NCBI GenBank assembly: GCA_964391185.1
Contig: CAYMIX010000002.1
Span: forward strand, 1 to 64,000
From: JAKQEM01 sp964391185
GTDB lineage: Bacteria > Patescibacteriota > Gracilibacteria > Peribacterales > Peribacteraceae
DNA: 64,000 nucleotides
Direction of reading: 5' to 3'
Positions 17,350-26,587 of the stretch are shown in pieces; the stretch's first letter is position 1; each line of letters begins with the position of its first letter. A program made the position numbers and the translations under genes. The notes below the pieces were generated by a model that saw only the letters and a list, made by a program, of their open reading frames with translations, had not been told where the DNA came from and did not search any database.

Positions 17350-18324
17350 TCAGCGGTCTACTTCCAATCCCGTGACGGTGTCATAAACCATCGTGGAAAT
17401 TTCACTGATACTTTCACTCGCACGTTTAGGATCTGCACTGCTTGTCATGACACAGAGGATGTACGCCATTCTTGGGTGATACACAATACCGCAATCATGC
17501 AGTTGTATTTCATCTTCGAGGACTGCAAACCCGTACTTGTGTGCGACTGTCAGGCCACTCGGAACGCCAGCAACAATTCCATCTTTGAACGTCGCTTCTG
17601 AAAGTAACTGGAGTGCAAACAATGACATGTCTTTGGATAAATACGCCATGTTATAGAGCACGCCGTACAGCTTCGCATAGGAAGAAATCGAAATGTAATT
17701 CGTGTCAGCTCTCAGCATCATCTGCAACACATCAAGGTCGCGGAAGGTCTCATACGCAACAGAGTTTGGCATACTCGATAACCTATTCATTTCATGGAGT
17801 AGCACCGCATACGAACGATTATCCGAATGCACAATCATCTTCGTAAGCAGCTCACGAATAGTATACGGCTCACCAGCTTGGATAGTCTCACTTGCAGATT
17901 CAAGGTTATCAGGAATTCCCAGGCTATCGTTGTAGATAAGCTTGTTATCTAAGTAATCAGGATTTAAGTCTGCTGCATGCAAAAAGAAAATTGCAAGCGG
18001 CAGCTTGAGCAAACTCGCCGGTTGGAATTTGTCATATTCTCCAATGCCAAAACGCGGGCCATAGTCCAAGTCTTGGAAATAAATAGATAGATGTGACAAT
18101 GCCCCGGTGGATTTCAGCTCTTCTTTTTTTGCAGAAAGCGCATCGCGCAGCTGTTCATAATCCCACTCCCCTTGTGGAAGAGTACTTCTGCACCTCCTGA
18201 TAGGACTGAGTAAATTGTATTCCTGATGGCAGAAAGCAAAGTTGTCCCACAGTTTGTAAGCTCCGAACACCACCATTCCACCAAGGGCAAACGCCAACGA
18301 GTATTTTGCTGAGGAACTAATCAT
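17350..18324 (-). CDS. class A beta-lactamase-like serine hydrolase
   Basis: 324 residues. An N-terminal transmembrane segment (5-23) anchors a beta-lactamase/transpeptidase-like domain. Ser104-x-x-Lys107 (PASLLKLPL) is the nucleophile motif, Ser167-Asp-Asn169 (VHSDNRSYA) the second, and AHKYGFA near residue 270 replaces the usual KTG with KYG. Class A-like proteins of this type are often cell-wall related rather than resistance enzymes. A true lactamase would need an omega-loop Glu, which I cannot place with certainty. The start follows the stop of the upstream Ser-rich membrane gene by 45 bp, so co-transcription is possible. Confidence 0.82.
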   Translation of the reverse strand: MISSSAKYSLAFALGGMVVFGAYKLWDNFAFCHQEYNLLSPIRRCRSTLPQGEWDYEQLRDALSAKKEELKSTGALSHLSIYFQDLDYGPRFGIGEYDKFQPASLLKLPLAIFFLHAADLNPDYLDNKLIYNDSLGIPDNLESASETIQAGEPYTIRELLTKMIVHSDNRSYAVLLHEMNRLSSMPNSVAYETFRDLDVLQMMLRADTNYISISSYAKLYGVLYNMAYLSKDMSLFALQLLSEATFKDGIVAGVPSGLTVAHKYGFAVLEDEIQLHDCGIVYHPRMAYILCVMTSSADPKRASESISEISTMVYDTVTGLEVDR

Positions 18325-18369
18325 CTGATCGCATTGTGATACTCGTTGGCAGGAATGGGAATAGAAATA

Positions 18370-19953
18370 TTATCCGCGCCTTCTGAGCTTTACATACGCC
18401 CACAGCGCACATGTTCCAACGACGTAGCACGCCACACCCATCAGCATAAAGGTTGTTGGCGGTGATTCCTGGATACTCCCGACAGAACCTTCGGGGTGGA
18501 AAATAATCTGGAACAGGAGGAATGTGACGATGGCAAACTGGATGAACCACAGCAGCTTTTTCCACTGAAAGAGCGACCCACCGGTCATCGATGGAATTGG
18601 GAGAAGGTCGAAGAAAAGTCCTTCAATCAAAATAAATGGAATCGCAACGAGTACATCGAAAATCACTTCGTACTGTTTGAGGAACGGCGCAACAAACCAG
18701 ATAACAGTCGCAACGCCGAGTGACCACCAAATACTCAGGCTCTGCAAATAGTTCTCTTTGTGGGCCTCTTTGATGAGCAGATATAACCCCAGTGGCAATC
18801 CGTACATAAAGCCAGGATTGAGCTCGAATGCGCGGGTGACGTAGACACACATGATCGCGCACACCAATCCCCCGATGTTCGCCTGGAACCAAGAGGGATA
18901 CTTCCACCGACGCGCCATGAACATTTTGAAGAAATCAGTGGAGTAGGTTTTAATGAGGATCGATGTAATCGTGACGAAGATCAACCCAATCTGCGCTGCA
19001 GGGAGTAGCTCGAAGTTGCGATTTCTGTACGCAGAAACAACTGCATAGACGAAGAGGAGAATCATCAGGAACCACGTCGCCTGGTGCAGATCGTCTTTGC
19101 CAATCTTTTTCTTGAGCCACTTGTCCAACGCTTTAATCGGCATCGAGCGCAGGCTTCCGTAGAAGGTATCCGTGATGCCTGTGACGATGAAAAACAGGAA
19201 TGCGTACCACGGCAATCGCAGGAACGAGACGCCTGATGTGTATTCGATGCTTTGTGCAGATGCGCTCGGGACCAGCATCTCGAATAATTCGATCAATATG
19301 ATGGTCATCAGTGCAGACACTGAAAGTACCTTCGAGAAAGATGTATTCTCCGGGAGAATCGAGAAGAGTATGAATCCCGAAAACGCAATCACGACGGTGA
19401 AGAGCAATGAAAGGAAGATATTTGAGGGCACTGCTCCCCAGGAAAATGTTGATGGAGATGCAATGACAGATGGATCGATAAACGGGACGCTGTAGCCAAA
19501 GTTTTCACGGTCCCAGAAGCCGAAGCCAGAGCTTGATTCGGAGATGGTGGAAGAAGTTTGTGATGACGGACTGGAGGATTCAGAGGATGCAGACGATTCA
19601 GAAGAATCAGAGGATGATGCTGTTGGCGTCACAACTGGCCTCACCGGTGTCTTCGAGCTTTGCGCAGAACTCGATGCAGGAACTGATGAAGATTGTGCAG
19701 ATGATGATGGGAGTTCTCGTAATGATGCAGCTGACGATGAAGCAGGTACTTCAGTACTTTCACTCGAAGAAGATGGCGGGCATTCAATCGGTGGACATGG
19801 TTCCAATGAAAAACTACTCGATGCCTGTGGGTCACCAGGAATTGATTCCACAGAACTCGATGCTTGCTGCTCATTGGTACCACCAGGAACTTGTGTTAAC
19901 CCCACCTGAACAGAAACCATCCATGCCAATGCAATCAAAAATACACGTCGCAT
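18370..19953 (-). CDS. Ser-rich linker plus polytopic membrane protein
   Basis: 527 residues from ATG 19953. A signal peptide (MRRVFLIALAWMVSVQVG) is followed by about 130 residues of Ser/Pro/Thr-rich low-complexity sequence outside the membrane, then about ten hydrophobic segments from residue 180 to the end. Not recognised. The Ser-rich tract is encoded by many TCA/TCT/TCG-type codons, so it is not a simple DNA repeat. It may be a surface-exposed or glycosylated stalk on a transporter-like body. Start 19953 is supported by a -35/-10 promoter that overlaps the upstream alternative start at 20013. Confidence 0.7.
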   Translation of the reverse strand: MRRVFLIALAWMVSVQVGLTQVPGGTNEQQASSSVESIPGDPQASSSFSLEPCPPIECPPSSSSESTEVPASSSAASLRELPSSSAQSSSVPASSSAQSSKTPVRPVVTPTASSSDSSESSASSESSSPSSQTSSTISESSSGFGFWDRENFGYSVPFIDPSVIASPSTFSWGAVPSNIFLSLLFTVVIAFSGFILFSILPENTSFSKVLSVSALMTIILIELFEMLVPSASAQSIEYTSGVSFLRLPWYAFLFFIVTGITDTFYGSLRSMPIKALDKWLKKKIGKDDLHQATWFLMILLFVYAVVSAYRNRNFELLPAAQIGLIFVTITSILIKTYSTDFFKMFMARRWKYPSWFQANIGGLVCAIMCVYVTRAFELNPGFMYGLPLGLYLLIKEAHKENYLQSLSIWWSLGVATVIWFVAPFLKQYEVIFDVLVAIPFILIEGLFFDLLPIPSMTGGSLFQWKKLLWFIQFAIVTFLLFQIIFHPEGSVGSIQESPPTTFMLMGVACYVVGTCALWAYVKLRRRG

Positions 19954-19962
19954 TGGTTGTGT

Positions 19963-19992
19963 AGTGTACCTGTCGCTGGTGATGAATGACAA
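19963..19992 (-). promoter_or_regulatory. promoter of the Ser-rich membrane protein gene
   Basis: On the minus strand: TTGTCA (19987-19992), 18 bp spacer, TACACT (19963-19968), 9 nt before ATG 19953. Confidence 0.6.
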
Positions 19993-20030
19993 TTGTTGAT
20001 AGGCCCACCACACCGCTAGAATTCTGCATA

Positions 20031-20906
20031 ATGAACCTCAAACCATACATCGACCGGATACGACGTGAGTTCCCAACATTGAAATTTAAACGTGCGACGC
20101 TGCCCATCCAGGGCATGGATCATGTTGCACTGTTCCTTGATAACACATGGGTTTTTCGCTTTCCGAAGAATGCAGAATATATCGCGCATTTTCCTCAAGA
20201 GGTGAAGCTGCTCGATGCTCTACACAAACGCATTGGTCTTCCAATTCCGCACTATGAGTTTGTTTCGAAAGATAAAAGCTTTGGCGGTTACAAAAAGATT
20301 CAGGGTAAACCACTCACGCGCGCTGGCTACAAACGCATATCTGTGGAAGCACGAAAGACTATCGCAACGGAGCTCGGCAATTTTTTCAATGAGCTGCATG
20401 CATTTCCTGTATCCAAAGCACGCGCACTTGGCGTTCCACCAGAAGATCCTGCCGAATATCTCTCTACGCTCAAAAAAGAATACAAACGGTATGTAGAGCC
20501 AAAGATAACTCCCGTAGAAAAAGTCTACAGCCAGAAAATATTGTCCGAATCCGAAACGTACAACACCAAAAAGCATCCTCAAGTTATGACTCATAATGAC
20601 ATGTTAGGGGGTCATATTTTTCTTAAGAAAGATAACCATATCGCCGGAATTATAGACTTTGGCGACAAAGCCATTGGTGACCCAGCCAAAGATTTTAACG
20701 GTCTGTTGGATATCGATCCGTCATTCGCACAAGCGGTGTACGCACGCTACAAAAAGAAAGATGCTTCCCTCCTGGAACGCTCCCTTCTCCTGCGCAAGCG
20801 CGGTAGCCTATCGTGGCTCGCGTACAATGCAAAAGCTGGAACGGCAAAAAGTTATGCGCGGGCGTACAGGCAATTTAAACGGGTGATGAAGCTGAAAATC
20901 GATTAA
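20031..20906 (+). CDS. aminoglycoside phosphotransferase (APH)-fold kinase
   Basis: 291 residues from ATG 20031 (MNLKPYIDRIRREFP). APH/choline-kinase fold: an N-lobe with VALFLDNTWVFRFPK (nucleotide-binding Lys), the catalytic loop MTHNDMLGGHIFL (in place of HGDLHPGN) and the metal-binding IAGIIDFGDKAIGDPAKDF. This signature is shared by antibiotic kinases and by metabolic small-molecule kinases; the substrate cannot be read from the sequence. Cytoplasmic. The next gene has its own promoter at 20943. Confidence 0.88.
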   Translation: MNLKPYIDRIRREFPTLKFKRATLPIQGMDHVALFLDNTWVFRFPKNAEYIAHFPQEVKLLDALHKRIGLPIPHYEFVSKDKSFGGYKKIQGKPLTRAGYKRISVEARKTIATELGNFFNELHAFPVSKARALGVPPEDPAEYLSTLKKEYKRYVEPKITPVEKVYSQKILSESETYNTKKHPQVMTHNDMLGGHIFLKKDNHIAGIIDFGDKAIGDPAKDFNGLLDIDPSFAQAVYARYKKKDASLLERSLLLRKRGSLSWLAYNAKAGTAKSYARAYRQFKRVMKLKID

Positions 20907-20942
20907 GAGAATCTACGGTTTATGGTATGTATAGTGGCTATT

Positions 20943-20970
20943 TTGACACATTAATCAATGTAATTATAAT
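20943..20970 (+). promoter_or_regulatory. near-consensus promoter
   Basis: TTGACA (20943-20948), 16 bp spacer, TATAAT (20965-20970). ATG 20978 follows after 7 nt, so the transcript should be leaderless. This also settles the start of the following gene, because an in-frame ATG at 20927 lies upstream of the promoter. Confidence 0.8.
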
Positions 20971-20977
20971 ACCACAT

Positions 20978-22054
20978 ATGAACGAACGTACGATTATTAC
21001 GCCTGACATGCTTGATACCGTTCGGCCAGAGTGGAGATGGAGCGAGCACGGATTTGAATTCGATAGTATCTCACGCGAGCTCGGCCTCGCTGCTTTAGCT
21101 GGTAAAGAATTTAGAGAAGATTACAAAACACTTTGGAACCTGGCTGCTTTGATTAAAGACAATCGAGTCGTATGGGCGCATCAGTTGGCACAAGCAAATG
21201 ATCAATATGGATATCGAACAGGAAGCCCCATAGCAGTAGAAGCGATGAGGTTGTTTTCAAGCGATGCGGAAATGACACAGACTCTTACGTTCACGCCGAA
21301 GTTCGCCGGCGGACTTCCACTGCCGCAAATCACTGCACGAGGCAGCACACCCTTTGAAACATCAGGTCTAGATGAATGGAAAATTCGGAAGATGGGAAAA
21401 AGCAAGGTCGATATGAATTTGGGAGATGTGTTTAAGGAATGGCAAATTTTGCCGAAATCCGCAGTCGTGAAGCGTTCGATGACATTTGTTCCTGTCGCAC
21501 GCAAAAGCAACGACCAGAGTCCTCCCCTGTACGAATCAAATTTTTGTCCTGGATACAGAGTGCATATGGGGAAACCGTTTCAATTCAGAACCATTACAGG
21601 GGATAGTATATCGCCCATCACATGGGTCGCATCTCCCGATACACCTATTATGGGAGAAAAAGATCCTGCAACGGGTACACATACGTATTTCCGTGCAACA
21701 CCAAGAACAATCGGTGGATCATCGGATGGTCTCCAACTTCCACAAGAAGGCAGCTTTGTCGTTGTAGCAGAGCCAATAATGCCCTTAAGGAAAGAAGAGG
21801 ACTTTGTTGAGTCAGGTCATTCTTGGAGTCGAGGCGCATATAAAATGGGTGATGATGGTATGAGGGGCGCTCTTTTACATGATGTCAGAATCGATCGGGG
21901 CGCGGCGAGTCGCGTCACATCCAGAGGGGTGCAAACGGTGAGGGATGGGACACGCTTCGTCATCGTTCATCTCATCAAGGTTGTTGGTGTTGAACGTACA
22001 GACCCGCAGTTAACGCCGCTTTCTGTGGTGAATTTTTTGACGCAGAACAGTTAA
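20978..22054 (+). CDS. hypothetical protein
   Basis: 358 residues from ATG 20978 (MNERTIITPDML). No signal peptide or membrane segment. Mixed alpha/beta composition with a Pro/Gly-rich central part (GGLPLPQITARGSTPFET) and a C-terminal portion with many strands. Not recognised; no catalytic motif stands out. Followed after 160 bp by another unrecognised gene with a matching type of promoter. Confidence 0.65.
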   Translation: MNERTIITPDMLDTVRPEWRWSEHGFEFDSISRELGLAALAGKEFREDYKTLWNLAALIKDNRVVWAHQLAQANDQYGYRTGSPIAVEAMRLFSSDAEMTQTLTFTPKFAGGLPLPQITARGSTPFETSGLDEWKIRKMGKSKVDMNLGDVFKEWQILPKSAVVKRSMTFVPVARKSNDQSPPLYESNFCPGYRVHMGKPFQFRTITGDSISPITWVASPDTPIMGEKDPATGTHTYFRATPRTIGGSSDGLQLPQEGSFVVVAEPIMPLRKEEDFVESGHSWSRGAYKMGDDGMRGALLHDVRIDRGAASRVTSRGVQTVRDGTRFVIVHLIKVVGVERTDPQLTPLSVVNFLTQNS

Positions 22055-22177
22055 TCGAGGTCACCCCATCCATAACACACTATTCACTTCTACGTCGATC
22101 ACCGTTTGCTGTGCGCTGTTGATACTCTAACAATGTCTAACGGAAGCAATAGCATGGGCAGCTTCCGGGCCTATTAT

Positions 22178-22206
22178 TTGCAATAAAAAAGATAATATTT
22201 TATAAT
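22178..22206 (+). promoter_or_regulatory. promoter of the gene at 22215
   Basis: TTGCAA (22178-22183), 17 bp spacer, TATAAT (22201-22206), 8 nt before ATG 22215. Just upstream, GGAAGC (22142-22147) and GCTTCC (22161-22166) form a hairpin that may end the preceding transcript. Confidence 0.75.
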
Positions 22207-22214
22207 GATAGTAT

Positions 22215-22919
22215 ATGGTAACGGACATTCCTTTAGAAACAAGTGAGCTCCCACCAATAGATTTCTTTGAGTGTGACACCTATGAACAATTTTATGAAAA
22301 ACGAAAACAGCTTGAAGCAGACGGATACACATATTTCGGCAATACGGCAGACCGCAATTCTGATGGAAGCTGTTTCACAAACGCCGAAGAATACATGGGG
22401 CCGATCCCCCATCCGTTGTACGCAAAATACAAACTGAATGCATCAGATCGATTACGATGCCTTGCTGCTCACTGCTATGACAGAGGTGAATACTTGGTGA
22501 CAACGACAGGGTACAACATTTTTTCGGGCGATGAGGTTGAGGATAGTAAAGGTGTGTTTATTCAAACGAGAGAACCAACATTTGCTTTTAGCGTAAGGGA
22601 AACGCTGAAGATTACAAAAACAGTCCTTGATAGAGCACAGTGCACAGTGCTCTCGCGTCTACGTCGTTTGGTGAGTACATATAGCGAACAATACGATAGC
22701 GGTCATGGAGGGGGTGGAAATTTGATGAATAATATCCGTTTACCGTTTGGGTATGGATTGAAGAATAAACAAAGGATTATCGATGATTTAGAACAAACTC
22801 TTCGCACCACTGAACCGGTCTCCTATGAACAAGAACCGGCAAGAGCACAGCTCATCGCGGAGATTCACGAATGCACAAGAAGCCTACTGACATCCGTCAT
22901 GGGCAAGCAAGAAGACTGA
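22215..22919 (+). CDS. hypothetical protein
   Basis: 234 residues, soluble, acidic N-terminus (MVTDIPLETSELPPIDFFE). Contains CDTYEQFYEKRKQLEADGYTYFG and a long predicted helical second half. Four Cys are spread through the first half without a clear metal pattern. Not recognised. After it, 22920-23150 holds no gene I can support. Confidence 0.65.
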   Translation: MVTDIPLETSELPPIDFFECDTYEQFYEKRKQLEADGYTYFGNTADRNSDGSCFTNAEEYMGPIPHPLYAKYKLNASDRLRCLAAHCYDRGEYLVTTTGYNIFSGDEVEDSKGVFIQTREPTFAFSVRETLKITKTVLDRAQCTVLSRLRRLVSTYSEQYDSGHGGGGNLMNNIRLPFGYGLKNKQRIIDDLEQTLRTTEPVSYEQEPARAQLIAEIHECTRSLLTSVMGKQED

Positions 22920-23150
22920 TAGTACTTCTTCGTGATTTCAGCGATGCGAGAAGCAAACATTGCATGTGTACAACGGGGAAGTGCCACTATCAGCAAGCCA
23001 TGAACCCAAGCGAACCACAGCGAGCCCGTGGTTTATGGCAGCCCGAAAGCTTTCTCAAACAGGTGTCTCTGCGGCAATGAAACACTGGTACTAAGCTCTC
23101 AAAACATCACACCTATTTGAAAGGAATGTTCTTCTTCGGACTATTTCTTG

Positions 23151-23181
23151 TTGACCCTCACGTTACGTGAGGCTTTAGGGT
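23151..23181 (+). promoter_or_regulatory. MerR-type operator/promoter
   Basis: TTGACC (23151-23156) and TAGGGT (23176-23181) are separated by 19 bp, the long spacer typical of MerR-activated promoters. The perfect palindrome CCTCACGTTACGTGAGG (23156-23172) sits between them, and its core resembles operators of the TipAL/Mta group. It precedes the MerR-TipAS gene, so autoregulation is inferred. Confidence 0.85.
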
Positions 23182-23202
23182 ACACTTATTCCCTCTATCT
23201 CC

Positions 23203-23955
23203 ATGTCTTACTCCGCTCATCAATTGGCGAAGATCGCAGGCGTCAGCGTTCGCACGCTTCATCATTATGATGAGATCCATTTGCTTTCTCCGAAGCGACA
23301 GCAAAACGGCTACCGCACCTACGGGGAAGCAGAGCTCCTCCGCTTACAACAAATTCTCTTCTTCCGTGAGTTGGAGTTTCCGCTAGAGGAAATCTCCACG
23401 ATCCTTAGTAAACCAGATTTCGATATGGCTATTGCACTCAAAGAGCATCGGACACAGATCGAACGCAAGCGTCTTCGTCTCGCCGGGCTCATTGGCACCA
23501 TAGACAAGACACTTGCAAAAATCTCTGGAGAGAAAGAGATGACCGATGAGGAATTGTTTGAGGCGTTCTGGGAAAAACACGTAACGGAATACGTGCCTGA
23601 GGCAGAGCAGCGATGGGGAAATACCGAAGCGTATAGGCAGTCGAAAGAGCGCACCAAGCATCTGAAGAAGCAGGATTACGCGCGCATGGGAAAAGATGCA
23701 GATACTTTGATGAGGATGTTGACTAAGGCCATTGATACTGGCTCAAAGAGTGAAGAAACGCAGAAACTTATTCACCAACACCACGAAAGTTTGCGCGCGT
23801 TTTATAATCCTACTCCCGAACTCTACAGAGCACTGGGGCAGATGTACGTCGACGATGCTCGCTTCCGCGCCTATTTCGAGAAATATGATCCTCGAATGCC
23901 GGAGTTCATGCGGGATGCAATGAACGCGTACTGCGATGTGTTGGAGCAAAAATGA
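23203..23955 (+). CDS. MerR-family regulator with TipAS effector domain
   Basis: 250 residues. Winged helix-turn-helix domain at residues 1-70 (HQLAKIAGVSVRTLHHYDE...YRTYGEAELLRLQQI), a dimerisation helix to about 110, then a TipAS domain (about 115-245) with LFEAFWEKHVTEYVPEAEQRWG and the globin-like helices that bind thiopeptides or other bulky ligands in TipAL, Mta and SkgA. Acts as a ligand-triggered activator by untwisting a 19 bp-spaced promoter, exactly the arrangement found upstream. No efflux gene follows directly, so the target may be its own promoter or distant genes. Confidence 0.93.
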   Translation: MSYSAHQLAKIAGVSVRTLHHYDEIHLLSPKRQQNGYRTYGEAELLRLQQILFFRELEFPLEEISTILSKPDFDMAIALKEHRTQIERKRLRLAGLIGTIDKTLAKISGEKEMTDEELFEAFWEKHVTEYVPEAEQRWGNTEAYRQSKERTKHLKKQDYARMGKDADTLMRMLTKAIDTGSKSEETQKLIHQHHESLRAFYNPTPELYRALGQMYVDDARFRAYFEKYDPRMPEFMRDAMNAYCDVLEQK

Positions 23956-24055
23956 AACAGGCAGCCCCACGGCTCACGATAACAAACTCCGTGATGAGGG
24001 AGTGCTCGGATGGTACAAAGTGCTGAAAAGCGCTGCGACTTTCGCAAACGCTTCA

Positions 24056-25495
24056 TTAAGACATCGGCTTCCAAGGAGTCTTGCGAGGCAACAAAACACA
24101 GAAAAGAGTGCTTATCGCCACAATGAATAAAGATGCACCAGCAATCCAAACCGGCTTGTTGATGATGTTTCCGTAAATGAATAGTGGAATGCCAGCCACA
24201 AATGAAATCAGCACGCCCCAGAACACGCCTCTCTCGCTCAGCTTATCCCAGTACAGACTCAGAACTGTCGGCACCATGATGCATGCCGCAATCGTGTTAA
24301 ACACCCACCAGAGTTGCTGTAAGCCGAAGTTAGGAATATAGAGCGCTGCCAAAGACACCAGTAGTCCAAGAATAGTAATTCCTACCATAGAGTAACGAGC
24401 TGCTTTCACTGCTGAGGCATCGTCCTTCGGGTTCACAATGTCTGTCACCCAAAGCGAACTGGCAGCGGATAATCCTGCATCGAGGGCAGACGAAAGGCCG
24501 GCAAGCAGCATCAACACGAACAAGGACACAGCCCAAAAAGGCAGTAGAGAGGCCACTGTCTGTACACCGATCATCGAAGCATCGACGCCTTCGGGCAGTG
24601 CGATAGATAGGGCAGGATTAGCTCCCAAGAACCCGAGCGTGGAGAGGCCGATAGGAACAAGACCGAAGAGAATGGAGCCAACGATAAACGCCTTCACTAC
24701 CTGCCCTTCCCGCACAGCAAAGGCACGTTGCCAGTTGGATTGGTCAGAGATCGAACCTGCTATCAGTCCAATCGAGGTGACGATGCCAAAGGATAATGCC
24801 ACTCCGGGATCGAACATACTTTGAATGTTCTGTACGCCATGGAAACCCGCACTGATTGCGCTGACTCCCCCTGCTGCGCTCCAAGCCAATGGAAGAACGA
24901 CAATGCCGATTGCATAGATCAAACCGAGCTGGACGAAGTCTGTAACGATTGAAGCCTGAAAGCCGGAAATCGAAGTATAGATCAACACAATGACTGCCAG
25001 TATTGGCATGATTGTTGTGAGTGGAATACCAGTTAGGAGGGAGAGCAAACTACCACCGGCAAACAACTGAACGACTACGGCCATCAGCTGGTAGAAGAGA
25101 TACGGAAAGAGGAAAACTTTGTGAACTCGGTCACTCTCAAGGCGATGTCGTATGTATTGGGTAAACGTATATCCTGCCGGAAAACGCGCCCGTATCCTCG
25201 GAGCGAACACTGCGAAGATCAGCAGAGCAAGAATGTTCGGAAGCGTGAACCAGAAGATGCCCGCTAAGCCCTGCTGGTACGCAACCTGTACGGAAACAAA
25301 GAGTGCCGGTGCCCAGATCCACGATGAAGCGATGCTAAAACCTCCCAAGACCCAACCTACCTTTCTGTTTGCGAGCAGAAATCCTTCTTTGGTCTGCCAT
25401 CCTTTCCGTCGAGCGAAGTAATAGGTAAAAAGGGTGATCGCGATAGCAAACACGAATAAGAACCAGTAGCCCATGATGGGAGAGATGAATGGCAT
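24056..25495 (-). CDS. sodium:solute symporter (SSS family)
   Basis: 479 residues, about 13 hydrophobic segments, normal length for the family. Family-type features: SIASSWIWAPALFVSV in TM2, GISDQSNWQRAFAVRE-like sequence (SISDQSNWQRAFAVREGQ) in mid-protein, and LLAGLSSALDAGLSAASSLWVTDI near the Na+ site helix. Most similar in style to the urea/proline-type SSS members; the substrate is unknown. It diverges from the TrmB-type regulator at 25583, and a palindrome overlaps both promoters, so it is probably controlled by that regulator. Confidence 0.9.
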   Translation of the reverse strand: MPFISPIMGYWFLFVFAIAITLFTYYFARRKGWQTKEGFLLANRKVGWVLGGFSIASSWIWAPALFVSVQVAYQQGLAGIFWFTLPNILALLIFAVFAPRIRARFPAGYTFTQYIRHRLESDRVHKVFLFPYLFYQLMAVVVQLFAGGSLLSLLTGIPLTTIMPILAVIVLIYTSISGFQASIVTDFVQLGLIYAIGIVVLPLAWSAAGGVSAISAGFHGVQNIQSMFDPGVALSFGIVTSIGLIAGSISDQSNWQRAFAVREGQVVKAFIVGSILFGLVPIGLSTLGFLGANPALSIALPEGVDASMIGVQTVASLLPFWAVSLFVLMLLAGLSSALDAGLSAASSLWVTDIVNPKDDASAVKAARYSMVGITILGLLVSLAALYIPNFGLQQLWWVFNTIAACIMVPTVLSLYWDKLSERGVFWGVLISFVAGIPLFIYGNIINKPVWIAGASLFIVAISTLFCVLLPRKTPWKPMS

Positions 25496-25522
25496 TACTC
25501 GCTAGGAAGACAAAACAGACAA

Positions 25523-25574
25523 ATTATCGTATTTATCTTATTTGTAGCCAAGGCTACAATGATGTATATATAGT
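25523..25574. promoter_or_regulatory. divergent promoter with shared palindromic operator
   Basis: Minus strand, toward the symporter: TTGGCT (25546-25551), 17 bp, GATAAT (25523-25528). Plus strand, toward the regulator: TTGTAG (25542-25547), 17 bp, TATATA (25565-25570), with an alternative TATAGT at 25569-25574 only 8 nt from ATG 25583. The perfect palindrome TTGTAGCCaaGGCTACAA (25542-25559) covers both -35 boxes. Confidence 0.8.
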
Positions 25575-25582
25575 TACGACAA

Positions 25583-26353
25583 ATGAGCACTCAACTCTTT
25601 GAAGACCTTGGGCTGAGCATGAATGAGGCGAAGATATACAATGCCCTCCTTACCTATGGAGGGTCGGGGGTTTCGACTATCGCTCTGCGTTCAAAGGTTC
25701 ACCGCAGCAATACGTATGATGCGCTTCATCGATTGATTGAAAAGGGAGTAGTGTACGAAGTGTTTGGACAACGTGAAACGCTCTATGAAGCAGTAGACCC
25801 AGGAAAATTTTTGGAGTTCATGGAGGAAAAACAAATACGTTTGAAAAATGAACTACCTGCTTTGCTATCGGTATACAAAAAACATCGCTCACCAGAGCGA
25901 GCGTATATTTTTAAGGGGGTGGAAGGCATGAAAAATTATCTCCGCGAAGCATTGAAAGTAGGCGCAGATATGTATGAATTTGGTGCTAAGGGAGGGTGGT
26001 TCGATCCGCGACTCGGGTCTTTTACGCAATGGTTCATGAAAGAGGCAAAACAGAGAAATATCAAATTCCATCACATTTTTGATTGGGAAGTGCAGGAGAA
26101 GGCACCACACGTGCCAGAGGCGGTGGGCAAGCCTTATAAGTTTGCACCGAAGAAGTACACAAGTGACTCGGCGATTGAGATTTTTGGTGACCACGTGGTC
26201 ACATTCACCGGACTTGGCTTCGGGAAAGTAGAAGATGATCTGACAATCTTCGTTATGGTCAGCCCGCGACTTGCAGAGAGCTATAGGCTCTGGTGGCAGA
26301 TGATGTGGGATTTTCTTCCAGATCCTGCACAGAAGAAGCGAAGGAGAAATTGA
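25583..26353 (+). CDS. TrmB-family transcriptional regulator
   Basis: 256 residues. Winged-helix DNA-binding domain at 1-75 (LGLSMNEAKIYNALLTYGGSGVSTIALRSKVHRSNTYDAL), coiled linker, then a TrmB C-terminal-like effector domain (about 100-245) containing RAYIFKGVEGMKNYLREAL. The C-terminus ends in a basic QKKRRRN. TrmB-like proteins sense sugars or other metabolites. The palindrome between this gene and the divergent symporter suggests it represses or tunes both, and that the symporter substrate is its likely signal (inference). Bases 26354-26587 downstream show only short GGTGTCT/AGACACC dyads. Confidence 0.88.
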   Translation: MSTQLFEDLGLSMNEAKIYNALLTYGGSGVSTIALRSKVHRSNTYDALHRLIEKGVVYEVFGQRETLYEAVDPGKFLEFMEEKQIRLKNELPALLSVYKKHRSPERAYIFKGVEGMKNYLREALKVGADMYEFGAKGGWFDPRLGSFTQWFMKEAKQRNIKFHHIFDWEVQEKAPHVPEAVGKPYKFAPKKYTSDSAIEIFGDHVVTFTGLGFGKVEDDLTIFVMVSPRLAESYRLWWQMMWDFLPDPAQKKRRRN

Positions 26354-26587
26354 CCATTGGTGATTTGCACCCATCTACAAAGGCATTTGAATATTTTGAT
26401 GCTGGCAGAGCAGCGGTGTTAGACACCACAGAGTTGAGTCTACCAGACCATCCCCAAGGTCGGTTTTTGAGGGGGTCTACCCTTCGGTGTCTGGGGGTGT
26501 AAAACGAACAATTCCGAACAGTACAAGGGGGCTGCGGAAGCACGGATTGCGAATGATGGACATAGTGAAATAATATAGTATGGTAAA

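Noticed and set aside
19540..19900. Plus-strand open frames opposite the Ser-rich region
   Set aside because: These Asp/Glu/Ser-rich frames are mirror images of the Ser codons in the real minus-strand gene.
22920..23150. Open frame in the gap before the MerR gene
   Set aside because: Short, continues from inside another gene in a different frame, no start signals and no recognisable protein.
26354..26587. Possible structured RNA or gene remnant after the TrmB-type gene
   Set aside because: There are short dyads (AGACACC/GGTGTCT) and an 11-mer CTACCCTTCGG also seen near 54743, but no known RNA pattern and no coding support.
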